Notes: generated by a model from the sequence alone, not told the origin. A stretch of DNA of 39,961 nt from Acinetobacter towneri DSM 14962 = CIP 107472 (GCF_000368785.1 NZ_KB849695.1:167965-207925), one strand, 5' to 3'; positions 8,235 through 17,637 are shown, counted from the first letter of the stretch. Numbers and translations are program-made.

Positions 8235-9893
8235 ATGCATTCTACACACTACGATTATATTATTATTGGTGCAGGCTCTGCGGGTAATGTTCTTGCCGCT
8301 CGTTTAACCGAAGATGCCGATGTCTCTGTTTTATTACTAGAAGCAGGCGGACCTGACTACCGACTCGATTTTCGTACCCAAATGCCTGCTGCACTGGCTT
8401 ATCCACTGCAAGGGCGACGTTATAACTGGGCTTATTTAACTGACCCCGAACCGCATATGAATAACCGCCGCATGGAATGTGGACGCGGCAAAGGTTTGGG
8501 TGGATCTTCACTGATTAATGGCATGTGCTATATCCGTGGCAATGCGATGGACTTAGAACAGTGGTCAACTTTAAAAGGTTTGGAAAACTGGAGCTATGCC
8601 GATTGTTTGCCGTACTACCGCAAAGCAGAAAGTCGTGATATTGGCGCCAACGACTATCATGGTGATGATGGACCTGTAAGTGTTGCGACACCGAAAGCCA
8701 ATAATAATGAGCTGTTTCATGCCATGGTAGAAGCTGGCGTACAAGCAGGTTATCCACGTACAGATGATTTAAATGGCTATCAACAAGAAGGTTTTGGCCC
8801 TATGGATCGAACTGTCACGCCCAATGGTCGACGCGCCAGTACAGCCCGCGGATATCTGGATATGGCAAAGCAGCGGCCCAACTTGACTATCATGACGCAT
8901 GCCACCACCCATAAAATTCTGTTTAGCGGCAAACAAGCAATTGGGGTGGAATACCTGCAAGGTGCAAATCGGCAACAGTTACATCAGGTCTATGCGAATA
9001 AAGAAGTTTTGCTCTGTGCAGGCGCAATTGCATCTCCGCAAATTTTACAACGTTCAGGTGTAGGCTCTAGCGAGTTACTGCGTGATCTAGATATTGAACT
9101 TGTCCATGATTTACCTGGTGTCGGAGAAAATTTACAAGACCATCTGGAAATGTATCTGCAATATAAATGCATAAAACCTGTTTCGCTCTACCCCGCCTTG
9201 AAATGGTATAACCAGCCTGCCATTGGTGCCGAATGGTTATTCAATGGAACTGGGATTGGCGCCAGCAACCAATTTGAAGCAGGGGGGTTTATTCGCTCTT
9301 CCGATGAATTTTCTTGGCCCAATATTCAGTTTCATTTCCTGCCTGTTGCGATTAACTACAATGGTAGCAACGCAGTCAAAGAACATGGCTTTCAAGCCCA
9401 CGTCGGTTCTATGCGTTCACCCTCGCGTGGACGCATCAAATTAAAATCTAAAGATCCATTTGAACATCCAAGCATTCTGTTTAACTATATGTCTACAGAG
9501 CAAGATTGGCGCGAATTCCGCGATGCTATTCGGATTACACGTGAAATCATGCAACAACCCGCATTAGATCCTTATCGCGGTGAAGAAATTAGTCCAGGTA
9601 AACATTTAAGCAGTGATGCAGAATTGGATGACTTCGTACGCAATCATGCTGAAACGGCCTACCACCCTTCTTGTAGCTGCAAAATGGGCGAAGATGAAAT
9701 GGCCGTGGTCGATGGCCAAGGGCGTGTGCATGGTCTGCACAATTTACGTGTGGTTGATGCATCTATTATGCCGTTAATTATCACAGGGAATTTGAATGCG
9801 ACAACCATTATGATGGCTGAGAAAATTGCCGATCAAATTCGTGGACTACCAGCACTAGCTCGTTCCGATGCAGGTTTTTATCAAGCCCGTTGA
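8235..9893 (+). CDS. betA: Choline dehydrogenase
   Basis: This 552-residue FAD-dependent GMC oxidoreductase oxidises choline to betaine aldehyde, usually at the inner face of the membrane and coupled to the respiratory chain. The dinucleotide-binding motif GAGSAG is at residues 12-17, the first GMC signature [15 protein letters not shown] follows near residue 77, and [14 protein letters not shown] is the second signature near residue 265. The catalytic His of [14 protein letters not shown] is near residue 477 and the partner Asn of TGNLNATT near 520. The start is ATG 8235, preceded by AAAAAGGAT; a frame extension to 8184 would place the start inside a hairpin and before the ribosome binding site. 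The length agrees with E. coli BetA (556). It is the last gene of the betIBA operon. Confidence 0.95.
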   Translation: MHSTHYDYIIIGAGSAGNVLAARLTEDADVSVLLLEAGGPDYRLDFRTQMPAALAYPLQGRRYNWAYLTDPEPHMNNRRMECGRGKGLGGSSLINGMCYIRGNAMDLEQWSTLKGLENWSYADCLPYYRKAESRDIGANDYHGDDGPVSVATPKANNNELFHAMVEAGVQAGYPRTDDLNGYQQEGFGPMDRTVTPNGRRASTARGYLDMAKQRPNLTIMTHATTHKILFSGKQAIGVEYLQGANRQQLHQVYANKEVLLCAGAIASPQILQRSGVGSSELLRDLDIELVHDLPGVGENLQDHLEMYLQYKCIKPVSLYPALKWYNQPAIGAEWLFNGTGIGASNQFEAGGFIRSSDEFSWPNIQFHFLPVAINYNGSNAVKEHGFQAHVGSMRSPSRGRIKLKSKDPFEHPSILFNYMSTEQDWREFRDAIRITREIMQQPALDPYRGEEISPGKHLSSDAELDDFVRNHAETAYHPSCSCKMGEDEMAVVDGQGRVHGLHNLRVVDASIMPLIITGNLNATTIMMAEKIADQIRGLPALARSDAGFYQAR

Positions 9894-9918
9894 TCTGCAT
9901 AATTTTCTCACACTCAAT

Positions 9919-9946
9919 TATGAGGAGACTATTTTACCTCCTCATA
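9919..9946. terminator. Stem-loop between convergent betA and czcA
   Basis: TATGAGGAG (9919-9927) and CTCCTCATA (9938-9946) form a perfect 9-bp stem with a ten-base loop, between the stop codons of betA and minus-strand czcA. There is no clear T run on either side, so it may act as a transcription barrier or 3' end stabiliser for both transcripts. Confidence 0.6.
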
Positions 9947-9964
9947 CTTCAACTGATTAAGGGA

Positions 9965-12900
9965 TTAAACTTCCGTTTCTTTTTTTGCATTCATCCAACG
10001 ATACAACACTGGTAATAGTACCAAGGTCAATAACGTCGAAGAAATAATTCCACCAATCACCACGGTCGCCAGTGGACGTTGGACCTCTGCCCCTGTGCCT
10101 GTGGCAAGCGCCATTGGGACAAAACCTAAAGACGCTACACAAGCGGTCATTAAAACAGGCCTTAATCGCAAAATCGCTCCCTGCCAAACGGCTTCATGCA
10201 GGCGATATTGCTCTCTTAGCTCTTTAATGAAGGTCAACATGACCAAACCATTTAAGACGGCGACGCCAGACAAGGCAATGAAACCAATGCCCGCCGACAT
10301 TGACAAGGGAATGTCTCTTAACCACAAGAAAAGCACACCGCCAGTTAGAGCAAATGGAACCCCCGTGAACACCAACAAGCTTTCTTTGACGTTATGGAAA
10401 ACGGCCATCAGCAAAATAAAGATCGTCAGTAACGCCAGTGGAATCACAATTTGCATTCGAGCCTGTGCCGAGGCCAGATTTTCAAATTGACCACCATATT
10501 CAATCCAGTAACCACTTGGTAGAGGATACTGCTTAAGCTGACTTTGTACTTCTGTGACAAAAGAACCCAAATCTCGCCCTTCCACATTCGCAGTGACAAT
10601 CACACGACGTTTGCCATTTTCACGACTGACTTGGTTGATGCCATCCATCATTTTTACAATGGCAATATCAGTGAGCAGAATGCTGCCACCGTTCGGAAGC
10701 TGTATAGGCAGTTGTGCAATCCCACTGATACTACGATCTTGCTCACTGAGTCGAATCACAAAGTCAAAACGGCGGTCACCCTGTAGAATTTCACCGACAT
10801 TTTGTCCGCCAATGCTTGCTGACACATAGTCTTGTATGGTTTTAACACTTAAGCCATATTGAACTGCTAAACTTTTATCAATTTCCACATTGAGCAAAGG
10901 TAAACCCGACGTTTGTTCAACTTTAACGGCGGTACTGCCTGAAACCTGTTGAATCAATTTACTGATTTTTTCAGCTTCCGCATTTAATACTTGCATGTCA
11001 TCGCCAAAGATTTTGACACCGACATCACTACGTACACCCGATATTAACTCATTGAAACGCAGTTCAATTGGCTGAGAAAACTCACTGTTGTTACCGGGCA
11101 ATGTCGCTAAATACGCCTGCATACGGCTACGCAGTTCATCCAATGTTTCTTTCGGGTTTGGCCATGCATCACGGGGTTTTAACATGATATAACCATCTGA
11201 AATATTTGGAGGCATTACATCGGTCGCCACTTCAGCCGTGCCTGTTCGCGCAAAAATAGCGTGTATTTCAGGGAATTTTTTCAGAAGTAGCTTTTCCGTA
11301 TTTTCCTGAATACGAAGTGATTCTTCTAAGCCTGTGCTTGGAGAGCGCAGTTGCTGTACAGCAAAGTCACCTTCACTCAGTTGCGGTGCAAACTCACTGC
11401 CGATACGTGTTGCAAGTAATCCTGTCAACATCAACAAGCACAGTGCAAAGGTTAAAACCACTGCTTTATACTGATAGGCATAGTCCAATACCTGCTGATA
11501 ACGATTTTTTAGCCACAGCATCCAACGGCTTTCAGTTTCTTTGATGTCACCTTTAACAAAAAGTGCGACAGCCGCAGGTACAAAGCTGATCGACAAAATA
11601 ATGGCTGCAACAAGCGCAAGTACAACCGTCAAAGCCATTGGGTGGAACATTTTTGCTTCTACACCAGTCAGTGCAAAAATCGGTAAGTACACCACTAAAA
11701 TAATCAGTTGACCAAAAATGAGCGGTCGACGGGCTTGGCGCGCTGCCAAAAATACTTCTTTAAAACGTTCCGACTGAGTCAACGGTCGTTTGAGTAACTG
11801 CTGGGCATGGGCTAAACGGCGAATACAGTTTTCAACAATTACCACTGCGCCATCGACAATAATACCGAAATCCAATGCACCCAAACTCATTAGGTTGGCA
11901 CTGATGTTCTGCTGTGCCATACCCTTTAAAGTAAACAGCATAGACAGTGGAATCACACAGGCTGTAATTAACGCCGCACGAATATTACCTAAGAATAAAA
12001 AGAGGATCACAATCACCAAGATTGCGCCTTCAACCAAGTTCTTTTGCACTGTTTTAATGGCTTTTTCTACCAACGTGGTGCGGTCATAAACTGTTTCGAT
12101 TCTAACGCCTTGCGGTAAACTACTTTGTACCTCCTGAATTTTGGCATCTACAGCTTTAGACACCGTTCGACTATTTTCTCCCATCATCATCATAGCGATG
12201 CCGAGTACAGTTTCTTCGCCGTTATAGGTTGCGCCTCCTGTTCTGAGGTCATGATCAATTGAAACCTGCGCAATATCTGCGACACGAATAGGGTTCCCTT
12301 TTGGGCTGGCAACCGCTGTATTTTCAATGTCTGCAAGACTGTTGAGTGTCCCTGGAACACGCACTGTGAGTTGCTGACCATTTTCCTCAATAAAACCTGC
12401 CCCACGGTTTTCATTATTTTCCTGTAAAGCGGTTTGCAGTTGGCTCAAGGAAATATTCAACTGCTGCATACGGTTAAAGTCGGGAGCAACCACATAGGTT
12501 TTGTTAAACCCGCCAATACTGTTGACCTCTGCAACTCCCGCAACACGTTGCAGTTGTGGGCGAACAATCCAATCTTGGATCTCCCGCAAGTCGATCGCGC
12601 TATAAGCTATACCATCCGCTTTTTTAGCATTCGGTTCGGCTTTAATCACCCACTGATAAATTTCACCCAAACCCGTTGAAACTGGTGACATGGTTGGGGA
12701 AACATCGCTAGGTAAGTCCGCTTTGACCTCTTGCACCCGCTGATTAATCTGCTGACGTGCCCAATAGATGTCTGTGCCATCCTCAAATACAATAGTGACT
12801 TGGGACAAACCATAACGTGAAATCGAGCGAGTCAACTGTAAATCTGGAATACCCGCCATTGCAGTTTCAATTGGATAGGTAATCCGCTGCTCAACCTCTA

Positions 12901-13111
12901 GTGCGGTAAAACCATTGGCTTGGGTATTAATTTGTACTTGCGTATTGGTAATATCAGGCACTGCATCGATCGGCAGTTTTTGATAGCTATAAACTCCGAC
13001 CGCAATCCATGTACAGACAAAGAGCATGACCCAAATTGCATTTTGAATAGAGAACTGAATAATTCGTTCAAACAAACCCTCAGGCTTGGGTAAATCATGA
13101 TTAGTGTGCAT
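9965..13111 (-). CDS. czcA: Heavy-metal RND efflux pump CzcA
   Basis: This 1,048-residue inner-membrane proton antiporter is of the heavy-metal-efflux RND group and drives Co/Zn/Cd export through a CzcCBA complex. The proton-relay motif in transmembrane helix 4 reads ALDFGIIVDGAVVIVEN, with Asp414, Asp420 and Glu427, the three acidic residues known to matter in Cupriavidus CzcA. The duplicated RND layout is clear, with two periplasmic porter regions and 12 membrane segments. The start overlaps the end of czcB by 11 bases, so czcC-czcB-czcA are one operon. The length is normal. Metal specificity (Zn/Co/Cd rather than Cu/Ag) is inferred from the DFG-IVDGAVVIVEN motif and from the neighbouring czcI and czcD. 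Confidence 0.93.
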   Translation of the reverse strand: MHTNHDLPKPEGLFERIIQFSIQNAIWVMLFVCTWIAVGVYSYQKLPIDAVPDITNTQVQINTQANGFTALEVEQRITYPIETAMAGIPDLQLTRSISRYGLSQVTIVFEDGTDIYWARQQINQRVQEVKADLPSDVSPTMSPVSTGLGEIYQWVIKAEPNAKKADGIAYSAIDLREIQDWIVRPQLQRVAGVAEVNSIGGFNKTYVVAPDFNRMQQLNISLSQLQTALQENNENRGAGFIEENGQQLTVRVPGTLNSLADIENTAVASPKGNPIRVADIAQVSIDHDLRTGGATYNGEETVLGIAMMMMGENSRTVSKAVDAKIQEVQSSLPQGVRIETVYDRTTLVEKAIKTVQKNLVEGAILVIVILFLFLGNIRAALITACVIPLSMLFTLKGMAQQNISANLMSLGALDFGIIVDGAVVIVENCIRRLAHAQQLLKRPLTQSERFKEVFLAARQARRPLIFGQLIILVVYLPIFALTGVEAKMFHPMALTVVLALVAAIILSISFVPAAVALFVKGDIKETESRWMLWLKNRYQQVLDYAYQYKAVVLTFALCLLMLTGLLATRIGSEFAPQLSEGDFAVQQLRSPSTGLEESLRIQENTEKLLLKKFPEIHAIFARTGTAEVATDVMPPNISDGYIMLKPRDAWPNPKETLDELRSRMQAYLATLPGNNSEFSQPIELRFNELISGVRSDVGVKIFGDDMQVLNAEAEKISKLIQQVSGSTAVKVEQTSGLPLLNVEIDKSLAVQYGLSVKTIQDYVSASIGGQNVGEILQGDRRFDFVIRLSEQDRSISGIAQLPIQLPNGGSILLTDIAIVKMMDGINQVSRENGKRRVIVTANVEGRDLGSFVTEVQSQLKQYPLPSGYWIEYGGQFENLASAQARMQIVIPLALLTIFILLMAVFHNVKESLLVFTGVPFALTGGVLFLWLRDIPLSMSAGIGFIALSGVAVLNGLVMLTFIKELREQYRLHEAVWQGAILRLRPVLMTACVASLGFVPMALATGTGAEVQRPLATVVIGGIISSTLLTLVLLPVLYRWMNAKKETEV

Positions 13112-14336
13112 GATCAGCCTCGCCTTTTTCTAGTTCAGACTTAAGCACAAAGCTGCCTTGACTGACATAGCGTTGTCCTGCTGTTAGGCCTGAAATTACT
13201 TCCACCCATTGAGCGTCGTTTGAAGCTTGTCCAAGTTGAACGGGCTGCGCTTTCAAATGCACTTGTCCTTTTTGTTCCGCGTCGACTACAAATACCGAAG
13301 TTTGACCTTCAATGTTTTGAATAGCACTTTTATGGACGCGAAGTGCTGTTTTGGAACTGGTATTGTCTAAAAAGATATTCACCAAAACACTTGGACGTAG
13401 TTCAGCCGCTTGGCTTTTTAATTTAGCACGTACCACCAAACGTCCTGTTTGTGCATCGGCTTGAGAATTTAAGCTTTGGATGACGGCTTCATATTTTTGA
13501 TCAGAAGCATTCGGCTTAAATGTCAGACTCTGATTGGCTTGTAACTGACCTGAGTACTGAGCAGGCAGATTAAACTCAAGCCATAACTCTTTAAATTGTT
13601 CAATCACAAAAAGCTGATCGGCCAATTGTACGTTTTCACCCACTACGATATCTTTTTGGCTAATCACACCTGAAATGGGTGCTTTAATGGCAAAACGACC
13701 ATTTACCCCACCTGTTGCACCTAGGGCGTTTAAGCGGCTTTGCACCGATTGCACAGTAATCTGCGCTTGTCGGTAAGCATTTTCTGCCCGTTGATAATCT
13801 TGCTTGGCAGAAATGCCCTGTGACCATAACTGCTGTTCACGTTGATAATCTTGACGCGCTAAATCCAAGCTAGCTTGGGCCATCCGCAAATTGGCTTGTT
13901 GATCGATCAGCTCGGGTACAGACAGTACAGCTAAGGTTTGTCCTTTTTGTATGTTTTGACCAAGTTCAACATTCACCTGTTCCACATGCCCACCAAAGTT
14001 TGGCGAAATATGAGCTTGCTGATCGGTATTCACCACAAGCTTTCCGGGTAGAACGGTGACTTGAGACACCACACCTTGTTGAGCTGAAGCGATTTGAATG
14101 CCTTGCTCTGTCAGTTGCTGCGCTGTCAGTTGAATTTCACCTTCCTCGGCAAGTCCTTTTTCTGCCTCGGGCTCATCAGTATGTTCAGATTCTTCATGTT
14201 CGGCATGCGCATGTTCATCGGTGGTTTTATCTTTGGAGCTAAACCAGATCCCAACAGCGATGAGGAATGTAATAAGGAGCAAAAGCCCAATCATCAATGG
14301 CTGTGATATTTTTCCAAATTGGTTTTTTAGTTGCAT
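13101..14336 (-). CDS. czcB: Periplasmic adaptor protein CzcB
   Basis: This 411-residue membrane-fusion protein links the CzcA pump to the CzcC outer-membrane channel. It has a membrane anchor at about residues 12-34 (PLMIGLLLLITFLIAVGIWF), a His/Glu-rich stretch at about 40-60 containing HAHAEHEESEH that may bind metal, then the lipoyl/coiled-coil/beta-barrel layout of the HlyD family, and a C-terminal HAH tail. The start is ATG 14336, one base after the czcC stop (TAATATG); the frame extends 31 codons further upstream but that would lie wholly within czcC. It overlaps czcA by 11 bases. The intact family layout and the neighbours make the call firm. Confidence 0.9.
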   Translation of the reverse strand: MQLKNQFGKISQPLMIGLLLLITFLIAVGIWFSSKDKTTDEHAHAEHEESEHTDEPEAEKGLAEEGEIQLTAQQLTEQGIQIASAQQGVVSQVTVLPGKLVVNTDQQAHISPNFGGHVEQVNVELGQNIQKGQTLAVLSVPELIDQQANLRMAQASLDLARQDYQREQQLWSQGISAKQDYQRAENAYRQAQITVQSVQSRLNALGATGGVNGRFAIKAPISGVISQKDIVVGENVQLADQLFVIEQFKELWLEFNLPAQYSGQLQANQSLTFKPNASDQKYEAVIQSLNSQADAQTGRLVVRAKLKSQAAELRPSVLVNIFLDNTSSKTALRVHKSAIQNIEGQTSVFVVDAEQKGQVHLKAQPVQLGQASNDAQWVEVISGLTAGQRYVSQGSFVLKSELEKGEADHAH

Positions 14337-14337
14337 A

Positions 14338-15660
14338 TTATTGTGCTCCGCCAAGGATGAGGTCTTGTATTTGTGCGATCGAATTTTTACTGATTTGGCT
14401 AAAAGCATCTGAACTACTGATCTGTTCATAGCTGGTACCGAGGCTGAGTGCTTCTGCGCTCAATGCGGTCTGCCAAGCTTGACGTAATAACTGCAACTGC
14501 CCAAGGCGTATGCTTTGCAGTTGTGAGTTGGCTTGTTGAATGTCGGTAATGGACAACTTTCCCGCTTTAAAACCTTGCAGTGTGCGGACTTGCACTTGTT
14601 CTGCCAAAGTGGTTTGTTGACTGATCGCACTGAACTGCAGTTTTAGTCCTTTAAGCTCATGCATGGCATTGGCGATATCTAAAATCTGCTGTTTTAACTC
14701 GCGCTGTTGCTGCTGATTTAACAAGCTTTGCTGGCGCTGGGCCATCGGAATGCTGTATTGCTGGCGGTTAAAAATATTCAGCGGAATATCCACACCGACA
14801 CCTAATGTGGTATCGCTACTTTCATTCGGTGCTTGGCTTCGTTTCATGCCGACATTTAAGGTCGGATTAGGACGCGCCTGCACTTTTAAACTTTCAATAT
14901 TTAAATTGGATTGTTGAATGTTCAGTGCATACAGCTTTTCCAACCAACCTTCAGCAATATAGCGCTGTACTGTGGCATCACTTTGATCTGGCCATGGCAT
15001 GGTGGTCGCATTGAGTTGAATATCGGCTTTGGTTTCGCCCCATAGGTTTGAGAGTTGACGCTGTGCTACTTGTTCTGCCAATACCGCTTGTTGGTATAAG
15101 CGCTGCATATCCAAACTTTCGATTTGCGCACGTTCATAGTCAACCAAAGAAATACTGCCCGCCTGATAACGTTTTTTGGCACTGTCTAAATTGTTTTGAC
15201 TCACTTTGAGTTGTGCTGCGTACAGCGATTTTTCAACTTGTGCCAAAGCCAATTGAGACCATGCAAATTTCACCACCAATTGGCTTTGTGCTGTCCACAG
15301 TTGTTGCTGTAACTGCACTTGTTGGTGCGCTGTTTCTGCGAGTTTTTGATTGAGCTTACGCTGTCCAAACATATCTAAGGGCTGACTGATGGCAATACTA
15401 AGCTCTTGATCGGTATTTGAACCAAAACCATCTTGATTGATATTTAAGTTAGGATTTTGCCATAGGCCACTGTTTTTGATGTTCAGCTCTGAAATGCTTT
15501 GACGGTGTTGCCCAATTTCACTTTGGTTTTGATAGCGCTCTACTTTTGCTAAAGCTTCATCCAAAGTCTTGATCGGTTCGGCAAAACTCCATTGCATCGC
15601 GGCTGTTGTTATGCCCACAGCAAGAGCTTGGCGTATAAACGCCTTAAATTGATTCGACAT
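14338..15660 (-). CDS. czcC: Outer-membrane efflux channel CzcC (TolC family)
   Basis: This 440-residue outer-membrane channel subunit belongs to the Czc tripartite pump. The N-terminal signal peptide ends near SFA-EP (about residue 28), with no lipobox Cys. The rest has the Gln/Ala/Leu-rich, internally repeated coiled-coil helices of the TolC/OEP family, for example DYERAQIESLDMQRLYQQAV and, in the second repeat, KAGKLSITDIQQANSQL. The start is taken as ATG 15660; an in-frame GTG at 15672 would add four residues (MGKS) and cannot be excluded. It is the first of the three overlapping or abutting genes czcC-czcB-czcA and lies 47 bases after czcI. Confidence 0.9.
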   Translation of the reverse strand: MSNQFKAFIRQALAVGITTAAMQWSFAEPIKTLDEALAKVERYQNQSEIGQHRQSISELNIKNSGLWQNPNLNINQDGFGSNTDQELSIAISQPLDMFGQRKLNQKLAETAHQQVQLQQQLWTAQSQLVVKFAWSQLALAQVEKSLYAAQLKVSQNNLDSAKKRYQAGSISLVDYERAQIESLDMQRLYQQAVLAEQVAQRQLSNLWGETKADIQLNATTMPWPDQSDATVQRYIAEGWLEKLYALNIQQSNLNIESLKVQARPNPTLNVGMKRSQAPNESSDTTLGVGVDIPLNIFNRQQYSIPMAQRQQSLLNQQQQRELKQQILDIANAMHELKGLKLQFSAISQQTTLAEQVQVRTLQGFKAGKLSITDIQQANSQLQSIRLGQLQLLRQAWQTALSAEALSLGTSYEQISSSDAFSQISKNSIAQIQDLILGGAQ

Positions 15661-15707
15661 GCTTTTTCCCACTAATTTTTAGAAGAAGTGGTGGGAAATG
15701 TTTTAGG

Positions 15708-16127
15708 CTACCCCACCATTAGCGGGGAAAGTTCAGGAGGAGGATGTTGCCCCAATAAATCAGGGGCTTGATAGGCATTGTGCCAAAAAAACTGCGGACA
15801 CTCACGAAGTTCAAACGCGAGTGGCAGTTGATAGTTTTTTTCTTTCGGAATAATCAAATGTGCCATTGTGGGTAAATGATCTTGATGGTCTTCACCCAAT
15901 TGAAACTGATCATTTGCCGTTTGAGTATGGTCATTAATACTGATTTGTTGGTGTGCCTTATCATCAGACACACACAAGGTGGTTTGATGGTGGCCAAAAT
16001 GAAAACTTTGTTGAGTCACGACTTGAGCTTTTTGTTCTTCATGGACGCAAAAAGCTGCCGCCACGTTCCATAGACTTTGGAACATGAATAAAGCAACTAA
16101 GACGCTAGTCCACGTGGTAGAACGCAT
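15708..16127 (-). CDS. czcI: CzcI-like periplasmic protein
   Basis: This 139-residue protein begins with a signal peptide (about residues 1-25, ending NVAAA) and continues with a His-, Gln- and Asp-rich mature part containing clusters such as FHFGHHQ, NDHTQT and GEDHQDH, then a proline-rich tail HPPPELSPL. Size, position before czcC and composition match the CzcI family, a poorly understood accessory or regulatory protein of Czc systems. The His pairs suggest periplasmic metal binding, which is inference. It is the first gene downstream of the MerR-type promoter at 16155-16185 and is followed by czcC after 47 bases. Confidence 0.72.
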   Translation of the reverse strand: MRSTTWTSVLVALFMFQSLWNVAAAFCVHEEQKAQVVTQQSFHFGHHQTTLCVSDDKAHQQISINDHTQTANDQFQLGEDHQDHLPTMAHLIIPKEKNYQLPLAFELRECPQFFWHNAYQAPDLLGQHPPPELSPLMVG

Positions 16128-16154
16128 AATGTCGTACTGAAATAAAGTGACGCT

Positions 16155-16185
16155 ATTGTAAAGCCTAGACTAAGTCTAAGGTCAA
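16155..16185 (-). promoter_or_regulatory. MerR-type promoter (19-bp spacer) for czcI-czcC-czcB-czcA
   Basis: Read on the minus strand, TTGACC (-35, 16185 to 16180), a 19-base spacer and TACAAT (-10, 16160 to 16155) lie 28 bases before the czcI start codon. The spacer contains the dyad TAGACT-T-AGTCTA. An over-long 19-base spacer with an internal dyad is the hallmark of promoters activated by MerR-family metal sensors (CadR, ZntR, PbrR, CueR). No merR-like gene is in the window, so the activator would have to be encoded elsewhere. The promoter would serve czcICBA independently of czcD upstream. Confidence 0.75.
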
Positions 16186-16191
16186 GTCTTT

Positions 16192-17100
16192 TTAAAGACT
16201 ATGTTCGTGTTGGTGTGGATGGCATTCATCTTCTTCAATCTGTAAAGTCACTTGCGTAATCCCATGCTCGTGCCCCAATAACTCTACAGCTTGGTGGTAT
16301 AAAGCTCTTTGATCTACATCTGGTGCAATCAAATGCGTGGTTAAATGCACATTTTTAGAAGTAATAGCCCAAACTTTAAGCTGATGAATGCCTTGTACAC
16401 CCTCTAAAGCCAGCAAGTCATTACGTAAAGATTCAATATCAATTTCACTTGGCACACCTTCGAGCAAAATATTGATACTTTGTTTCAGTAGCACCCAAGT
16501 TCGAGGTAAGACCCAAAAGCCAATCAACACAGCAATAACGGTATCTACCCACATCCAACCTGTGAAATAAATCACCAGTGCGCCAATGATCACACCCACA
16601 GAACCTAATGCATCACTGAGCACCTCAAGATAAGCCCCTTTCACATTTAAGCTGTCTTGGCTGCTCGACACCAAAATTTTCATTGAAATCAGATTGATGA
16701 TTAAACCCAAAGCCGCAACAATCAGCATACCCAAGCTTTGAATTTCAGGTGGTTGACTAAAACGCTGATAGGCTTCATATAAAATGTAAATCGCCACCAC
16801 AAACAACATCATGGCATTAAACAAAGCTGCCAAGATTTCAAACCGTTGATAGCCAAAAGTACGTTTATCATCGGCAGGCTTTTGCCCAATTTTGATAGCT
16901 GCTAAAGCAATGGCTAAAGCAGCGGCATCGGTAAACATATGCGCTGCATCGGACAGTAAGGCCAAACTTTGTGTGATAAATCCTGCAACCACTTCCACAA
17001 TTAAGAAGGTAAACGTCAGAGCAAGTGCAATGGTTAATTTCTTGGCATTTTTTGCAGTCACTTCAACATGACTGTGATCATGGTTATGAGAACCACTCAT
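16192..17100 (-). CDS. czcD: Cation diffusion facilitator CzcD
   Basis: This 302-residue inner-membrane zinc/cobalt/cadmium exporter is of the CDF family. Six membrane segments are followed by a cytoplasmic metal-binding domain. The transport site is visible as SDAAHMFTD in helix 2 (Asp51, His54, Asp58) and YLEVLSDALGS in helix 5 (Glu159, Asp163); the Glu in place of His in helix 5 is usual in CzcD-type proteins. Both termini are His-rich (HNHDHSH at the start, HPHQHEH at the end). The ATG at 17100 is preceded by AAGGAGCC, a strong ribosome binding site. A hairpin AATGC-TTCA-GCATT (17130-17143) lies in its leader. It is upstream of czcI on the same strand but separated by the MerR-type promoter. 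Confidence 0.92.
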   Translation of the reverse strand: MSGSHNHDHSHVEVTAKNAKKLTIALALTFTFLIVEVVAGFITQSLALLSDAAHMFTDAAALAIALAAIKIGQKPADDKRTFGYQRFEILAALFNAMMLFVVAIYILYEAYQRFSQPPEIQSLGMLIVAALGLIINLISMKILVSSSQDSLNVKGAYLEVLSDALGSVGVIIGALVIYFTGWMWVDTVIAVLIGFWVLPRTWVLLKQSINILLEGVPSEIDIESLRNDLLALEGVQGIHQLKVWAITSKNVHLTTHLIAPDVDQRALYHQAVELLGHEHGITQVTLQIEEDECHPHQHEHSL

Positions 17101-17230
17101 GTAGGGCTCCTTATCATTTTATTTAACGGAATGCTTCAGCATTGAAATCAAAGCTTTTATTAATTTAAAAATTACTCGATTCAGCATACTCGGTTAAAAC
17201 GATAAAATCATCTTTCATGTGAATACGTCT

Positions 17231-17328
17231 TTATTTGCGACGTTTTTTACCTGTTAGAAAGTTGATGGCCTGCGTATAGCCTGTTTGTGTAATATGCTGT
17301 ACCAGATCAATTATTTTGGCATCTGTTC
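17231..17328 (-). pseudogene. C-terminal remnant of an unknown gene cut by the MITE-like element
   Basis: On the minus strand, one frame reads TDAKIIDLVQHITQTGYTQA and then INFLTGKKRRK before a TAA stop at 17233-17231. The basic KKRRK ending and the sharp start at the MITE-like element suggest the tail of a gene whose 5' part was lost when the repeat inserted or by later deletion. I do not recognise the family. Confidence 0.4.
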
Positions 17329-17440
17329 GGCTTTGTTGCGCAAAGTTTTCATAACCATATGATTTTAAAAGTTTTGATTATTTTTTATCCAAAATTAAAT
17401 TTATTTAAATCAGATACTTACATATTTAAGCAACAAAGCC
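17329..17440. repeat. MITE-like element, copy 1 (112 bp)
   Basis: It begins GGCTTTGTTGCGCAAAG and ends TTTAAGCAACAAAGCC, forming 11-bp perfect terminal inverted repeats (GGCTTTGTTGC). The ends resemble those of IS5-family elements of the IS903 group. No coding capacity is present. The interior is nearly identical to the second copy at 34868-34980, including a shared AT-rich stretch with AAAATTAAATTTATTTAAAT. No clear target duplication is visible. It is best described as a non-autonomous element mobilised by a related full-length IS elsewhere. Confidence 0.8.
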
Positions 17441-17637
17441 TCAGCTAACTAAAAAATTTTTTTAGCTTGGTTAGTTATTTTGTCAACTTAATATTTCACA
17501 AAAAATTCACTATTAAATACATACTCTTTACTTGGAAGTAAAATGCTGAAATTTTTGACTGAAAAAAATTAGCCAATGCTTTCAAGTTAGATTAAGTAAA
17601 TTGTACCAAATATAAATTTATATAGGTGTATTCTTCA

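Larger units (their letters stand above)
17101..17637. other. AT-rich spacer between czcD and ribA
   Basis: This spacer contains the czcD leader, a short protein-coding remnant on the minus strand (17231-17328), a 112-bp MITE-like element (17329-17440), an AT palindrome AACTAAAAAAT...TTTTAG with an outer AACTAA/TTAGTT pair (about 17447-17477), and the ribA leader. I looked for an FMN riboswitch before ribA and saw no recognisable conserved elements. The mix of remnants marks it as a boundary between the metal locus and the ribA-trp block. Confidence 0.6.

Noticed and set aside
9928..9937. Loop of the betA-czcA hairpin as a protein-binding operator
   Set aside because: The stem lies between two convergent stop codons with no promoter nearby; a transcript-end function is more plausible.
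17329..17440. IS26/IS6-family end
   Set aside because: The end reads GGCTTTGTTGC, not GGCACTGTTGCAAA, and the element is only 112 bp with a second copy of equal size, so a MITE with IS5-family-like ends fits better.
17441..17637. FMN riboswitch upstream of ribA
   Set aside because: The leader is AT-rich and shows no recognisable conserved FMN-element segments or six-stem layout.
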